From NCBI GenBank assembly GCA_947173755.1, contig CAMWGM010000063.1:1-7706 (forward strand): a stretch of 7,706 nt of DNA, written 5' to 3'. This document shows positions 1 to 7,380 of this stretch, piece by piece. The notes under the pieces were generated by a model. That model did no database searches. It was given only the letters and a program-made list of their open reading frames with translations, and was not told where the DNA came from. The position numbers and the translations under genes were made by a program. This DNA comes from an uncultured Muribaculaceae bacterium. GTDB lineage: Bacteria > Bacteroidota > Bacteroidia > Bacteroidales > Muribaculaceae. The first letter of the stretch is position 1. Each line of letters starts with the position of its first letter.

Positions 1-1944
1 CTGTTCCCCGACAATTATCATGCCGACACCATTGTTCAGGTGACCATGTACAGTGCCGACGGCGTAGACTTCCCCGATGCGCTTGCCGGTCTGGCAGCAT
101 CGGCAGCGCTGACCGTCAGCGATATTCCCTTCCAGGGACCCATTTCCGAAGTGCGCGTTGCCCGCATTGACGGCAAATTCGTGATCAACCCCACCGCCGA
201 CCAGCTTGACAAGGCTGACCTGGAGCTGATGGTAGGTGCCACTTATGACAACATCATGATGGTTGAAGGCGAAATGAAGGAAGTTTCGGAGCAGGTTCTG
301 CTCGAAGCCCTCAAGACAGCCCACGAAGCCATCAAGGTTCAGTGCGTGGCTCAGGAAGAGCTCGCCAAGGAGCTCGGAGTCGTTAAGCGCGAATACTGCC
401 ACGAGGTCAACGACGAAGAGCTGCGCAAGGACGTACGCGAAAAGTGCTACGACAAGGCTTACGCCATCGCCAAGCAGGGATGTGCCGACAAGCACTGGCG
501 CGCCGACTCGTTCAAGGCTATCTGCGATGAATACATCGAGTCTCTTCCCGAGGAGGAACGCGATGAGAAGGCACCCTTGGTGAAGCGTTATTATCACGAC
601 GTCGAGAAGGAAGCCATGCGCCGCTGCGTGCTTGACGAGGGCATCCGTCTGGACGGTCGTAAGACCACCGAAATCCGCCCCATCTGGTGTGAGGTCGATT
701 ACCTTCCCGGACCTCACGGATCGGCTGTGTTTACCCGCGGCGAGACCCAGAGCCTTGCCACCGTTACCCTCGGCACCAAGCTCGACGAGAAAATCCTCGA
801 CGATGTTCTCAACCAGGGTCGCGAGCGCTTCCTGCTCCACTATAACTTCCCCCCCTTCTCGACCGGCGAGGCACGTCCCGTCCGCGGCGTAGGCCGTCGC
901 GAGATCGGCCACGGCAACCTCGCCCACCGCGCCCTCAAGCGCATGTTCCCCGACGATTTTCCCTATGTGGTGCGTATCGTCTCTGATATCCTCGAGAGCA
1001 ACGGTTCGTCGTCGATGGCCACTGTCTGCGCCGGCACCCTCTCGCTTCTCGACGCAGGTGTCAAGATGAAACGTCCCGTTTCGGGCATCGCTATGGGTCT
1101 GATCACCGATACCGCTTCAGGCAAATATGCCGTGCTCTCCGATATCCTCGGCGATGAGGACCACCTCGGTGACATGGACTTCAAGGTGACAGGTACTCGC
1201 GACGGCATCACCGCCACCCAGATGGACATCAAGTGTGACGGCCTTTCCTACGAGATCCTCGAGAAGGCACTTCTCCAGGCCCGCGACGGCCGTCTGCACA
1301 TCCTCGACAAAATCCAGGAGACCATCCCTGCTCCCCGCGAGGATTATAAGCCTCATGTGCCCCGCATCGTCACCATGCTGATCCCCAAGGAACTCATCGG
1401 TGCCGTGATCGGCCCGGGCGGAAAGGTGATCCAGGGCATTCAGGAAGCCTCGGGTGCAACCGTTTCGATCGACGAGATCGAGGAGGGCGGCTACATCGAG
1501 GTGGCAGCCTCCAACAAGGCTGCTATCGACAAGGCTCTCGAAATGATCAACGCCATCGTCCAACTCCCCGAAGAGGGCAGCATCTACAAAGGCAAAGTGC
1601 GCTCGATCCTCGACTTCGGTGCATTTGTCGAGTTCATGCCCAACCGTGACGGTCTGCTCCACATCTCCGAGATTTCGTGGAACCGTCTCGAAAACATGGA
1701 GGCGTCCGGTCTCAAGGAGGGCGACGAGGTGGAAGTGAAACTGATCGAGATCGACAAGAAGACCGGTAAATACCGTCTCTCGATGCGTGCGCTCCAGCCC
1801 AAACCCGAAGGCTATGTTGAGCGCGAACGTGCTCCTCGTGGCGAACGTCCCCGTCGCGAAGGCAATGGTGGTGGTGAGCGTGGCGAACGTCGTCCCCGTC
1901 GCGAGGGTGGCAACGACCGTCCCCGCCGCGAACCCCGCAACTGA
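1..1944 (+). CDS. pnp: Polyribonucleotide nucleotidyltransferase (PNPase), 5'-truncated
   Basis: Phosphorolytic 3'-to-5' exoribonuclease that degrades RNA to nucleoside diphosphates; a cytoplasmic trimer acting in mRNA turnover. The reading frame is open from base 1 (LFPDNYHADT...), so the true start lies outside; by comparison with the ~710-residue E. coli enzyme roughly 95 residues are missing. Of 647 visible residues, 1-130 are the rest of the first RNase PH core, followed by the helical linker and the second RNase PH core (about 214-450). That second core has DGR 218-220, RGETQ 246-250, NFPPF 282-286 (the RNA-binding FF-loop region), SSS 336-338 (phosphate site) and DHLGDMDF from 387. D387, D393 and K395 match E. 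coli D486, D492 and K494, the metal and catalytic residues. A KH domain (GPGG 471-474) and an S1 domain (about 524-594) follow. The last ~35 residues are Arg/Gly/Glu-rich. The gene ends 28 bases before a strong hairpin terminator. Identity is secure. Confidence 0.98.
   Translation: MFPDNYHADTIVQVTMYSADGVDFPDALAGLAASAALTVSDIPFQGPISEVRVARIDGKFVINPTADQLDKADLELMVGATYDNIMMVEGEMKEVSEQVLLEALKTAHEAIKVQCVAQEELAKELGVVKREYCHEVNDEELRKDVREKCYDKAYAIAKQGCADKHWRADSFKAICDEYIESLPEEERDEKAPLVKRYYHDVEKEAMRRCVLDEGIRLDGRKTTEIRPIWCEVDYLPGPHGSAVFTRGETQSLATVTLGTKLDEKILDDVLNQGRERFLLHYNFPPFSTGEARPVRGVGRREIGHGNLAHRALKRMFPDDFPYVVRIVSDILESNGSSSMATVCAGTLSLLDAGVKMKRPVSGIAMGLITDTASGKYAVLSDILGDEDHLGDMDFKVTGTRDGITATQMDIKCDGLSYEILEKALLQARDGRLHILDKIQETIPAPREDYKPHVPRIVTMLIPKELIGAVIGPGGKVIQGIQEASGATVSIDEIEEGGYIEVAASNKAAIDKALEMINAIVQLPEEGSIYKGKVRSILDFGAFVEFMPNRDGLLHISEISWNRLENMEASGLKEGDEVEVKLIEIDKKTGKYRLSMRALQPKPEGYVERERAPRGERPRREGNGGGERGERRPRREGGNDRPRREPRN
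1839..1941 (+). repeat. Imperfect direct repeat encoding the Arg/Gly-rich tail of PNPase
   Basis: The unit starting GTGGCGAACGT and continuing into CCCCGTCGCGA occurs at 1839-1860 and again at 1880-1904, the second copy carrying an extra CGT codon. A shorter, more diverged copy begins near 1918. In protein terms this yields three PRRE motifs separated by Gly/Asn-rich spacers. The DNA-level similarity, including the silent positions, suggests expansion by tandem duplication followed by drift. Basic Arg/Gly tails often add nonspecific RNA affinity; that role here is inference. Confidence 0.7.
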
Positions 1945-1972
1945 TCCTATCCCGATACTTATTATATAGTAT

Positions 1973-2028
1973 AAAAAATCAACTCCATCGCTTGAGGGCA
2001 GATCCTCAGGCGATGGAGTTGATTTTTT
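1973..2028. terminator. Bidirectional intrinsic terminator between converging genes
   Basis: A 19-base arm (1973-1991, A6 then TCAACTCCATCGC) pairs perfectly with 2010-2028. The stem continues inward through one T-G wobble (1992/2009) and five more Watson-Crick pairs to a six-base loop (1998-2003), giving about 25-26 pairs. The outer ends are A6 and T6, so either strand reads as a GC-containing hairpin followed by U-rich RNA. It lies 28 bases after the pnp stop and 11 bases after the nucleotidase stop on the opposite strand, so it can terminate both transcripts. Confidence 0.93.
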
Positions 2029-2039
2029 GTCCCGGACGG

Positions 2040-3572
2040 TCAGAAGGCCGACATACGGTCGGACGTGTCGGGTTGTGCCATGAGAGGGTCGAGGCGCCCG
2101 GAGGAGATGAAACTAAAGAGATCCTCATAGAGCGCTCCCTTGCTTTCGGCCAGCCGGGGTGCGCGTGTGAGAGGTGTCATGTAGTCGCCGCCGTCGGCAA
2201 GATAGTTTATTGTGGCGAGGCGGTAGTGGCGCTCCGGGTCGATCTGATTTCCGTTGATGGTGGCGGTATTGATTTCGTAAGTCGAGGGATCGTAGGTGAC
2301 GCTGACCCCCTTGCTGACCCCGTTGCCTCCCATCCCGGCCATGATTCCGAGATTCTCAAGCAGATCGGAGCCTTTGATGTCGAGCACCACTATACGGTTG
2401 TCAAAGGGAAGGATGTCGATGATACCCCCCTTGGTGATCGGCCCGGCTGAAAGAGAGTTGCGGATACCTCCACGGTTCATAATGGCGATGTCGACAGGTT
2501 TGCCGCAGAGTTCCTCGCCGCGCATAAGCACGAAGTCGGAGAGGAGATTGAGCATTTCGGGTGACTTGCGGTCGAATTCGCGTGGGGAATTGCCGATCAC
2601 GAACGAGCGGAGCGAGTCGAGACTGTCGCGATATGGAGTGATGAGCGAAGCGAAGGATGTGTCGGCCCTCGAATCGAGGCGCGCATCTACAGGAATGAGC
2701 CGCGCGCTGACATCGCCGCTTTTCAGATTGAATTTTATTTCGCCGAGACTGAGACCTGACGAACCGGTCTGAAGAACATACACGGGACGTCCGGCGGCAT
2801 TGGTGATTTTCCATACCGAGTCGGGAGCCGTGGCGGGATCGATCACCGTGTGGGTGTGACCACCTATTATAAGATCAATATCTTTCGACCCGGCGGCAAG
2901 GGCGCGGTCGTCGGGCATCGTGTCGTCTTCTTCGTCATAGCCGATGTGGGTGATCGCGATGATCCTCTCCGCTCCCTCGGCTTTGAGGCGGGTTGCCTCG
3001 GCGTTGGCACTACCGATGGCGTCGCGATAGACCATCCCTTGATAGTTTTTGGAGGCTATCATTCCCGCCGGATCGAGATTGATGCCGATGAATCCTACCT
3101 TGTGGCCACCGATCTCCTTGATGACCGAGGTTTCGAAGAGCCCTTCGAGCGGTGTGCCCGTGAAATCGTAGTTGGTCGAAATGCGGTCAGCCTCCACCTG
3201 ACTCCACTCTTCGGCGAGTTTCTGCAGTCCGTTGTCAAACTCGTGGTTGCCGAGAATTCGGATGTCATATCCGAGCGCGTTCATCAGTTTCCGCTCCACC
3301 TCGCCACCGAACATCGTGAAGAACAGCGACCCCTGGACAGCATCGCCGGCATCGATCAGCATCGCGTCGGGATAGAGGGCACGGACACTGTCGATCAAAA
3401 CCTTTCGACGCACGATTCCTCCCATGTCATGACGGTCGGGCTCGATGGCGGAGTGAGTGTCGTTGGTGTGGAGGATGACGAGGGTGTCGTCGTCGGTCTT
3501 GCGGTCGGGGCGGCATGAGGTCGTGAGCATCATGGCTGCCAGCACCGCGATGAGAAGTCGATGCGCTTTCAT
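2040..3572 (-). CDS. Putative lipoprotein 5'-nucleotidase / UshA-family metallophosphoesterase
   Basis: Predicted to hydrolyse nucleotide 5'-phosphates (and possibly nucleotide sugars) outside the inner membrane, releasing nucleosides and phosphate. The 510 residues begin with a basic n-region and a hydrophobic stretch ending LTTSC, with Cys20 as a plausible lipid-modified cysteine; T at -3 makes the lipobox imperfect. The calcineurin-like metallophosphoesterase domain (about 30-260) shows HTNDTH with D38 and H40, DAGD 74-77, GNHE 108-111, THIG with H209, and GGHTHT 237-242. These are the expected dimetal ligands. The C-terminal 5'-nucleotidase substrate domain (about 325-480) has NRGGIRNS and an ILPFDN segment. 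The start codon overlaps the queE stop as ATGA, implying translational coupling; the stop lies just before the shared terminator. The family is clear. The exact substrate is not, since 5'-nucleotidase, 2',3'-cyclic phosphodiesterase and UDP-sugar hydrolase members share this architecture. Confidence 0.93.
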   Translation of the reverse strand: MKAHRLLIAVLAAMMLTTSCRPDRKTDDDTLVILHTNDTHSAIEPDRHDMGGIVRRKVLIDSVRALYPDAMLIDAGDAVQGSLFFTMFGGEVERKLMNALGYDIRILGNHEFDNGLQKLAEEWSQVEADRISTNYDFTGTPLEGLFETSVIKEIGGHKVGFIGINLDPAGMIASKNYQGMVYRDAIGSANAEATRLKAEGAERIIAITHIGYDEEDDTMPDDRALAAGSKDIDLIIGGHTHTVIDPATAPDSVWKITNAAGRPVYVLQTGSSGLSLGEIKFNLKSGDVSARLIPVDARLDSRADTSFASLITPYRDSLDSLRSFVIGNSPREFDRKSPEMLNLLSDFVLMRGEELCGKPVDIAIMNRGGIRNSLSAGPITKGGIIDILPFDNRIVVLDIKGSDLLENLGIMAGMGGNGVSKGVSVTYDPSTYEINTATINGNQIDPERHYRLATINYLADGGDYMTPLTRAPRLAESKGALYEDLFSFISSGRLDPLMAQPDTSDRMSAF

Positions 3573-4120
3573 GGAATGTCGATTAGTTTATGGGTCTGGA
3601 GCGAGAGACGCCACCAGGGATGGGCAAGGATATAGTCGACGGTCTCGGGAATGTTGGCTCCCGAGCATGGCTGAAGGAAGAGGTGGGTGGCGGGGACTCT
3701 TGACGCGATCGCCTCGACATCCTGAGCCTGAAAGACAATCTTGAGTTCGTCCACACGGGGGAGCCTGACCGGATAATCTCCCTTCGGCGAGCATGTGATC
3801 CAGTCGATCTCGTCGCTGACGGGGAGCGATCCGTTTGTCTCGATCTGAATGAAGCAACCCTCGGCGTGGAGCATATCGATCAGCAGCGAGTCGACACGCA
3901 TGGCGGGCTCGCCGCCGGTCAGGATGACGTGGCGTGCCGGAAATCCGAGCACTTTATCGACTATCTCGCGTGCTTCCATCATGGTTGACGCCGAGTGGTC
4001 GGTGTCGCAGAAGGAGCACTTCATGTTGCAGCCCGAGAAGCGCACAAACACTGCCGAACTCCCGGTGAACCATCCCTCACCCTGCAGTGAATAGAAAATT
4101 TCGTTGACGGGATATGCCAT
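3569..4120 (-). CDS. queE: 7-carboxy-7-deazaguanine synthase QueE (radical SAM)
   Basis: Converts 6-carboxy-5,6,7,8-tetrahydropterin into 7-carboxy-7-deazaguanine using SAM, a [4Fe-4S] cluster and Mg2+. This is the ring-contraction step to preQ0 and hence to the queuosine of tRNA. The 183-residue protein opens with NEIFYSLQGEG (6-16), typical of QueE. It then has the cluster motif C31-x3-C35-x2-C38 followed by DTDH, the SAM-contacting TGGEP at 68-72, and ETNGS near 114. It is a compact member: it lacks the extra insertion of the ~223-residue E. coli enzyme and is shorter than the ~240-residue Bacillus form. It begins 27 bases after queD, the enzyme making its substrate, and ends in a 4-base overlap with the nucleotidase gene. 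ATG at 4118-4120 is supported because the conserved N-terminus follows at once. No strong ribosome binding site is visible. Confidence 0.96.
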   Translation of the reverse strand: MAYPVNEIFYSLQGEGWFTGSSAVFVRFSGCNMKCSFCDTDHSASTMMEAREIVDKVLGFPARHVILTGGEPAMRVDSLLIDMLHAEGCFIQIETNGSLPVSDEIDWITCSPKGDYPVRLPRVDELKIVFQAQDVEAIASRVPATHLFLQPCSGANIPETVDYILAHPWWRLSLQTHKLIDIP

Positions 4121-4147
4121 AAATCATTGCTGAGGCAACCTGCGATC

Positions 4148-4480
4148 TCATTCGTCGACCCACGAAGCGATGTTGCCCAGGCTTTCCTGAACATCGACGC
4201 GATAGCAGGTGGCGATCTGCGATGCAATCCACCGGGCGATATTTTCGGCGGTCGGATTGAAATCGAACACTTCGTTGAGATTGCGGTGGTCGAGGTGTGA
4301 CGAGATGAGTTTCTTGATATGCGAGAAGTCCTCCACCATGCCGTCGGGGTTGAGTTCGGCGGCACGGCAGTAGACAGTTATGATCCAGTTGTGGCCGTGC
4401 ATGCGCGAGCACTTGCTCTCGTAGGAGAGCGTGAGCGAGTGGCAGCCGGCAATCTCGAATTGCTTCTGAATATAATACAT
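4148..4480 (-). CDS. queD: 6-carboxy-5,6,7,8-tetrahydropterin synthase QueD
   Basis: Converts 7,8-dihydroneopterin triphosphate (from GTP by a GTP cyclohydrolase) into 6-carboxytetrahydropterin, the substrate of QueE. The 110-residue PTPS-family protein has H14, H28 and H30 as the expected zinc ligands. C24 forms the CxxxHGH motif (24-30) that marks QueD-type members and separates them from ExxHGH folate-type paralogues. D64-H65 in LDHRNLNE supply the catalytic pair, NPTAENIA (75-82) is the family segment, and E99 near the end fits the pterin-anchoring glutamate. It starts 9 bases after the pepT stop and is followed by queE. No queC, queF or tgt is in the window, so the remaining preQ0/preQ1/queuosine steps must be encoded elsewhere if present. 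Confidence 0.96.
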   Translation of the reverse strand: MYYIQKQFEIAGCHSLTLSYESKCSRMHGHNWIITVYCRAAELNPDGMVEDFSHIKKLISSHLDHRNLNEVFDFNPTAENIARWIASQIATCYRVDVQESLGNIASWVDE

Positions 4481-4489
4481 TGCGGTCTG

Positions 4490-5707
4490 CTATTGGGCCA
4501 CCAGGCGTGCTATCTCCACGATGACCTCGGTGGCTTTCTCCATCGAGCGGATGGGCACGAACTCGAAACGGCCGTGGAAATTGAGACCTCCGGCAAAGAT
4601 GTTCGGGCAGGGAAGACCCTTGAACGAGAGTTGAGCGCCGTCTGTCCCGCCGCGGATGGGCTGCACCTTGGGTGTGACACCTACATTTTCCATCGCCTTG
4701 ATGGCGGTGTCGACGATATGCATCACAGGCTCGATCTTCTCGCGCATGTTGAAATACTGGTCCTTGATCTCGATCGATGCACATCCGGGGAATTCGTTGT
4801 TGATCTTGCGGGCGAGGTGTTCGAGTTCCTTCTTGCGGCGCTCGAAACGGTCGCGGTCGTGATCGCGGATGATGTAGGTCATGACAGTTTCCTCGACATC
4901 ACCTTTTATAGAGACGAGGTGATAGAATCCCTCATAGCCTTCGGTGTGCTCGGGAGTCTCCCAGCGCGGGAGCATGATGGCATACTGTGTGGCCACGCGG
5001 AGCGAGTTGAGCATCTTGTGTTTGGCATATCCGGGATGCACGTTGCGCCCCTTGAAGGTGATGCGCGCCACGGCGGCGTTGAAGTTCTCATACTCGAGTT
5101 CGCCTATCTCGCCTCCGTCCATGGTGTAGGCCCAGTCGGCACCGAACATCCCGACGTCAAACTTGTGGGCGCCGAGGCCGATCTCCTCGTCGGGATTGAA
5201 GCCGATGCGGATATCGCCGTGCTTGATCTCAGGATGAGCCTGAAGGTAAGCCACAGCGGTTATGATTTCGGCCACGCCTGCCTTGTCGTCGGCGCCGAGA
5301 AGGGTGTTGCCGTCGGTGACGATAAGATCCTGGCCCTTATAGTCGAGCAGTTCGGGGAAATCCTTGGGGGAGAGGATGATATTGTTGGCTGCGTTGAGGA
5401 GAATGTCTTCGCCGTCGTAGTTCTGCACGATCCGGGGGGAGACATGGCGTCCGCTCATGTCGGGCGATGTGTCGAGATGGGCGATGAAGCCTACGGTGGG
5501 GACCTCACGGCCGACATTGCCTTTAAGTGTAGCGAAAAGATAGCCGTTGTCATCGAGCGAGATGTCACTGAGCCCCATCGAGCGGAGTTCGCTCTCGAGA
5601 TGGCGGGCAAATTCCATCTGGCCCGGTGTGGAGGGTGTGAGATTTGTCAGTTCGTCGCTCTGCGTGTCAAATTTCACATATTGGAGAAAGCGGTCAACGA
5701 CAGTCAT
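4490..5707 (-). CDS. pepT: Peptidase T (tripeptide aminopeptidase)
   Basis: Cytoplasmic zinc metallopeptidase of the M20 family that removes the N-terminal residue of tripeptides, finishing peptide breakdown. It has 405 residues, close to the ~409 of enteric PepT. The family metal and catalytic positions are visible in order: HLDTSPD with H77 and D79, GADDKAG at 138-144 (bridging Asp), DEE at 173-175 (general base and ligand), MDGG with D197, and FHG with H378 near the C-terminus. The dimerisation/lid domain lies between about 205 and 320. The ATG at 5705-5707 gives MTVVDRFLQYVKFDTQS, the standard PepT beginning. A 52-base gap separates it from the upstream HD gene; I saw no exact TAnnTTTG box there, so it is probably read from the ilvE promoter. 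The opposite strand is open for most of the gene, a codon-use shadow. Confidence 0.97.
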   Translation of the reverse strand: MTVVDRFLQYVKFDTQSDELTNLTPSTPGQMEFARHLESELRSMGLSDISLDDNGYLFATLKGNVGREVPTVGFIAHLDTSPDMSGRHVSPRIVQNYDGEDILLNAANNIILSPKDFPELLDYKGQDLIVTDGNTLLGADDKAGVAEIITAVAYLQAHPEIKHGDIRIGFNPDEEIGLGAHKFDVGMFGADWAYTMDGGEIGELEYENFNAAVARITFKGRNVHPGYAKHKMLNSLRVATQYAIMLPRWETPEHTEGYEGFYHLVSIKGDVEETVMTYIIRDHDRDRFERRKKELEHLARKINNEFPGCASIEIKDQYFNMREKIEPVMHIVDTAIKAMENVGVTPKVQPIRGGTDGAQLSFKGLPCPNIFAGGLNFHGRFEFVPIRSMEKATEVIVEIARLVAQ

Positions 5708-5759
5708 GTCTGAGAAGTATTTTAGTTTATTTCTGATATTAGGATTTAATGTATTTCAG

Positions 5760-6341
5760 TCAGGGATAAGGAGTGAAGAGGTTTTCGAGAACGGCGAATC
5801 TTCCGGCCGGACCGGCGCCGAAACGTGCCATCTGGGCTCTGACTTTTTCGACAGGCTTGAGGTTGCCGGCTCCGCTTTTCGAGTAGAATTTGTCGGCATA
5901 GCAGACGAGTTTCTCGAGCAGGGTCTCCGGCATGTATGAACGGTCTGAAGGGAGCGGGAGGTTCTCGGCGGCTATTTCGGCCGGAGTCAGGCCTGTCCCG
6001 GTGTGACGCTCGGCTACGCGGGCCAACTCTTCGGCCACTCCCTCACGTCTGAGAATATCGGCGCCCAGATAGCCGTGACAGATGTAAGGCTCGGTGCCGT
6101 GACACTCGATCGAGGGTGCGTCGCACATGAAGATACCGATGTCGTGGAGCATTGCGGCTGCCCTGACCTGCTCTTCGTCGAGAGGCAATCCGAGTCCCCG
6201 GGCTATCCGCACAGCCAGATCGGCCACCTTGCCGCAATGGCTTCGGTAGATCCGGCCGAGAGGGGTGTCAGCCGGATAATATCTGTCGATCAGCCCGATG
6301 TAGTCAGTCTTGCTCTCCACTCTACACTCTCCGCTCTTCAC
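5760..6341 (-). CDS. HD-domain (HDIG-type) phosphohydrolase of unknown substrate
   Basis: The small HD-superfamily hydrolase fold is visible: counted from GTG at 6339-6341 (193 residues), H35 in RSHCGKVAD, the H66-D67 pair in MLHDIGIF, H81 and H89 in CHGTEPYICHG, H113 in ERHTGTGLT, and D150 in CYADKFYSK. This H...HD...H...D pattern binds one or two metals, and such enzymes usually cleave phosphate esters; no substrate can be assigned from sequence. Start choice is uncertain. GTG at 6341 overlaps the ilvE stop as GTGA, favouring coupling. The frame also offers GTG at 6359 (inside ilvE) and GTG at 6320. Conserved-looking sequence (DYIGLIDRYYP) begins only after the last of these, and the preceding residues come from a heptamer repeat, so 6320 (186 residues) is a serious alternative. 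It is second in the six-gene cluster. Family assignment is firm, function open. Confidence 0.85.
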   Translation of the reverse strand: MKSGECRVESKTDYIGLIDRYYPADTPLGRIYRSHCGKVADLAVRIARGLGLPLDEEQVRAAAMLHDIGIFMCDAPSIECHGTEPYICHGYLGADILRREGVAEELARVAERHTGTGLTPAEIAAENLPLPSDRSYMPETLLEKLVCYADKFYSKSGAGNLKPVEKVRAQMARFGAGPAGRFAVLENLFTPYP

Positions 6342-6344
6342 TCT
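6310..6344 (-). repeat. Degenerate heptamer tandem repeat, consensus AGAGTGN, five copies
   Basis: On the minus strand, five contiguous 7-base units occupy 6344-6338, 6337-6331, 6330-6324, 6323-6317 and 6316-6310. Every unit begins AGAG; the next bases are TG in three copies, CG in one and CA in the last, with the seventh base free. The first unit contains the TGA stop of ilvE and the first candidate GTG of the HD gene; the fourth supplies another GTG. Purine-rich GAGTGAAGAG-type runs like this occur near gene junctions in Bacteroidota genomes (recollection, not searched). Confidence 0.75.
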
Positions 6345-7363
6345 TCGATTATCGTGCACCAGCCGTGGGGGTCGGGCAGATCGCCGTTCTGGATGCCACG
6401 CAGGGTGTCGTAGAGTCGTGTCACAACCGGACCGGGATTGCCGTCCTTAGCGATGACATACTTCTTGCCGGTGTCGAGGTCGTCGATTTCGCCGACGGGC
6501 GAAGCCACGGCTGCGGTGCCGACGGCGGCTGCCTCGTCGACCTCATCGAGTTCGTCGACGGTAATATGACGGCATTCCACCTTGATGCCCATATCCTCAG
6601 CGAGTTGCATGAGGCTTTTGTTGGTGATCGAGGGGAGGATTGAGTCGGAGGCGGGAGTGATATAGACGCCATCTTTGATGGCTATGAAGTTGGCGGGACC
6701 ACACTCGTCGAGATATTTTTTCTCCTTCGGGTCGAGATAGAGCACGGCTGAATAGCCGAGTTCGTGGGCATGGACGCCGGCCGTAAGCGATGCGGCATAG
6801 TTGCCACCCACTTTCCAGCGGCCTGTTCCGCGGGGTGCCACGCGGTCATACTGGCGCATGATGCATATCTTTGTAGGACGGAAACCGGTCTTGAAATAGG
6901 GGCCGACAGGCGAAACGAAAATGATGAAGAGATATTCCGAAGCGGGTTTGACACCTACCTGAGCCGAAGTGCCGATCTCGATGGGGCGGATGTAGAGCGA
7001 TGCGCCCGAACCGTAGGGGGGGACGAAACGTGCGTTGAGCGCCACAACCTTCTTGACCATCTCGATAAATTTCTCCTCAGGCAACTGAGCCATCATCAGA
7101 CCTTTGGCCGATTCGCGGATGCGGCGTGCATTCTCTTCGAGGCGGAACACGCGGATCTTTCCGTCCTTGCCACGGAAAGCCTTCAGGCCTTCGAATATCT
7201 CCTGCCCGTAGTGCAGACAAGTGGCAGCCATGTGCAGATCTATCATCTCGCTCTGAGACACTTCGATCTCACCCCACTCTCCGTTGCGATAGCGGCAGCG
7301 GACATTGTAATCAGTTGGCATATAGCCGAATGTGAGATTTTTCCAATCTAATTCGTTGTCCAT
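6338..7363 (-). CDS. ilvE: Branched-chain amino acid aminotransferase
   Basis: PLP enzyme interconverting leucine, isoleucine and valine with their 2-oxo acids using glutamate/2-oxoglutarate; last step of branched-chain synthesis and first of catabolism; cytoplasmic. The 341-residue fold-type IV protein belongs to the eukaryote-like BCAT branch. It has the LHYGQEIFEGLKAFR substrate-domain motif, K184 in GRWKVGGNY (Schiff-base lysine), E220 in LDECGPANF (contacts the PLP ring nitrogen), and the C-terminal GxQxGD...HGW segment. The start is ATG at 7361-7363, giving MDNELDWKNLTFGYM. An in-frame GTG at 7379-7381 would add six residues, but its first base is the last base of the -7 promoter box and should lie upstream of the transcript start. 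It is first in the minus-strand cluster and its stop overlaps the likely start of the HD gene. Confidence 0.97.
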   Translation of the reverse strand: MDNELDWKNLTFGYMPTDYNVRCRYRNGEWGEIEVSQSEMIDLHMAATCLHYGQEIFEGLKAFRGKDGKIRVFRLEENARRIRESAKGLMMAQLPEEKFIEMVKKVVALNARFVPPYGSGASLYIRPIEIGTSAQVGVKPASEYLFIIFVSPVGPYFKTGFRPTKICIMRQYDRVAPRGTGRWKVGGNYAASLTAGVHAHELGYSAVLYLDPKEKKYLDECGPANFIAIKDGVYITPASDSILPSITNKSLMQLAEDMGIKVECRHITVDELDEVDEAAAVGTAAVASPVGEIDDLDTGKKYVIAKDGNPGPVVTRLYDTLRGIQNGDLPDPHGWCTIIEE

Positions 7364-7380
7364 ATCTGTATATTTTGCCA

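Noticed and set aside
1117..1662. 181-codon open frame antisense to pnp
   Set aside because: It is fully inside the conserved RNase PH and KH coding region and shows no family resemblance; a codon-use shadow.
2850..3518. 222-codon plus-strand open frame
   Set aside because: It is antisense to the metallophosphoesterase domain of the nucleotidase. It has no promoter box or recognisable motif.
4121..4147. preQ1 riboswitch near queD/queE
   Set aside because: The gaps before queD (9 bases) and queE (27 bases) are too short for an aptamer plus expression platform, and no suitable pseudoknot elements were seen.
4077..4784. 235-codon minus-strand frame overlapping queD and pepT
   Set aside because: It is out of frame with two well-supported genes on the same strand, and its Arg/His-rich translation is typical of a shifted frame.
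4319..5713. 464-codon open frame on the plus strand
   Set aside because: It lies antisense to pepT and part of queD. Its translation is low-complexity Val/Asp/Glu/His-rich with no recognisable domain, while the minus-strand products are unmistakable. It arises from GC-rich codon use.
6764..7351. 195-codon plus-strand open frame
   Set aside because: It is antisense to ilvE, and its content is explained by the reverse complement of conserved aminotransferase motifs.
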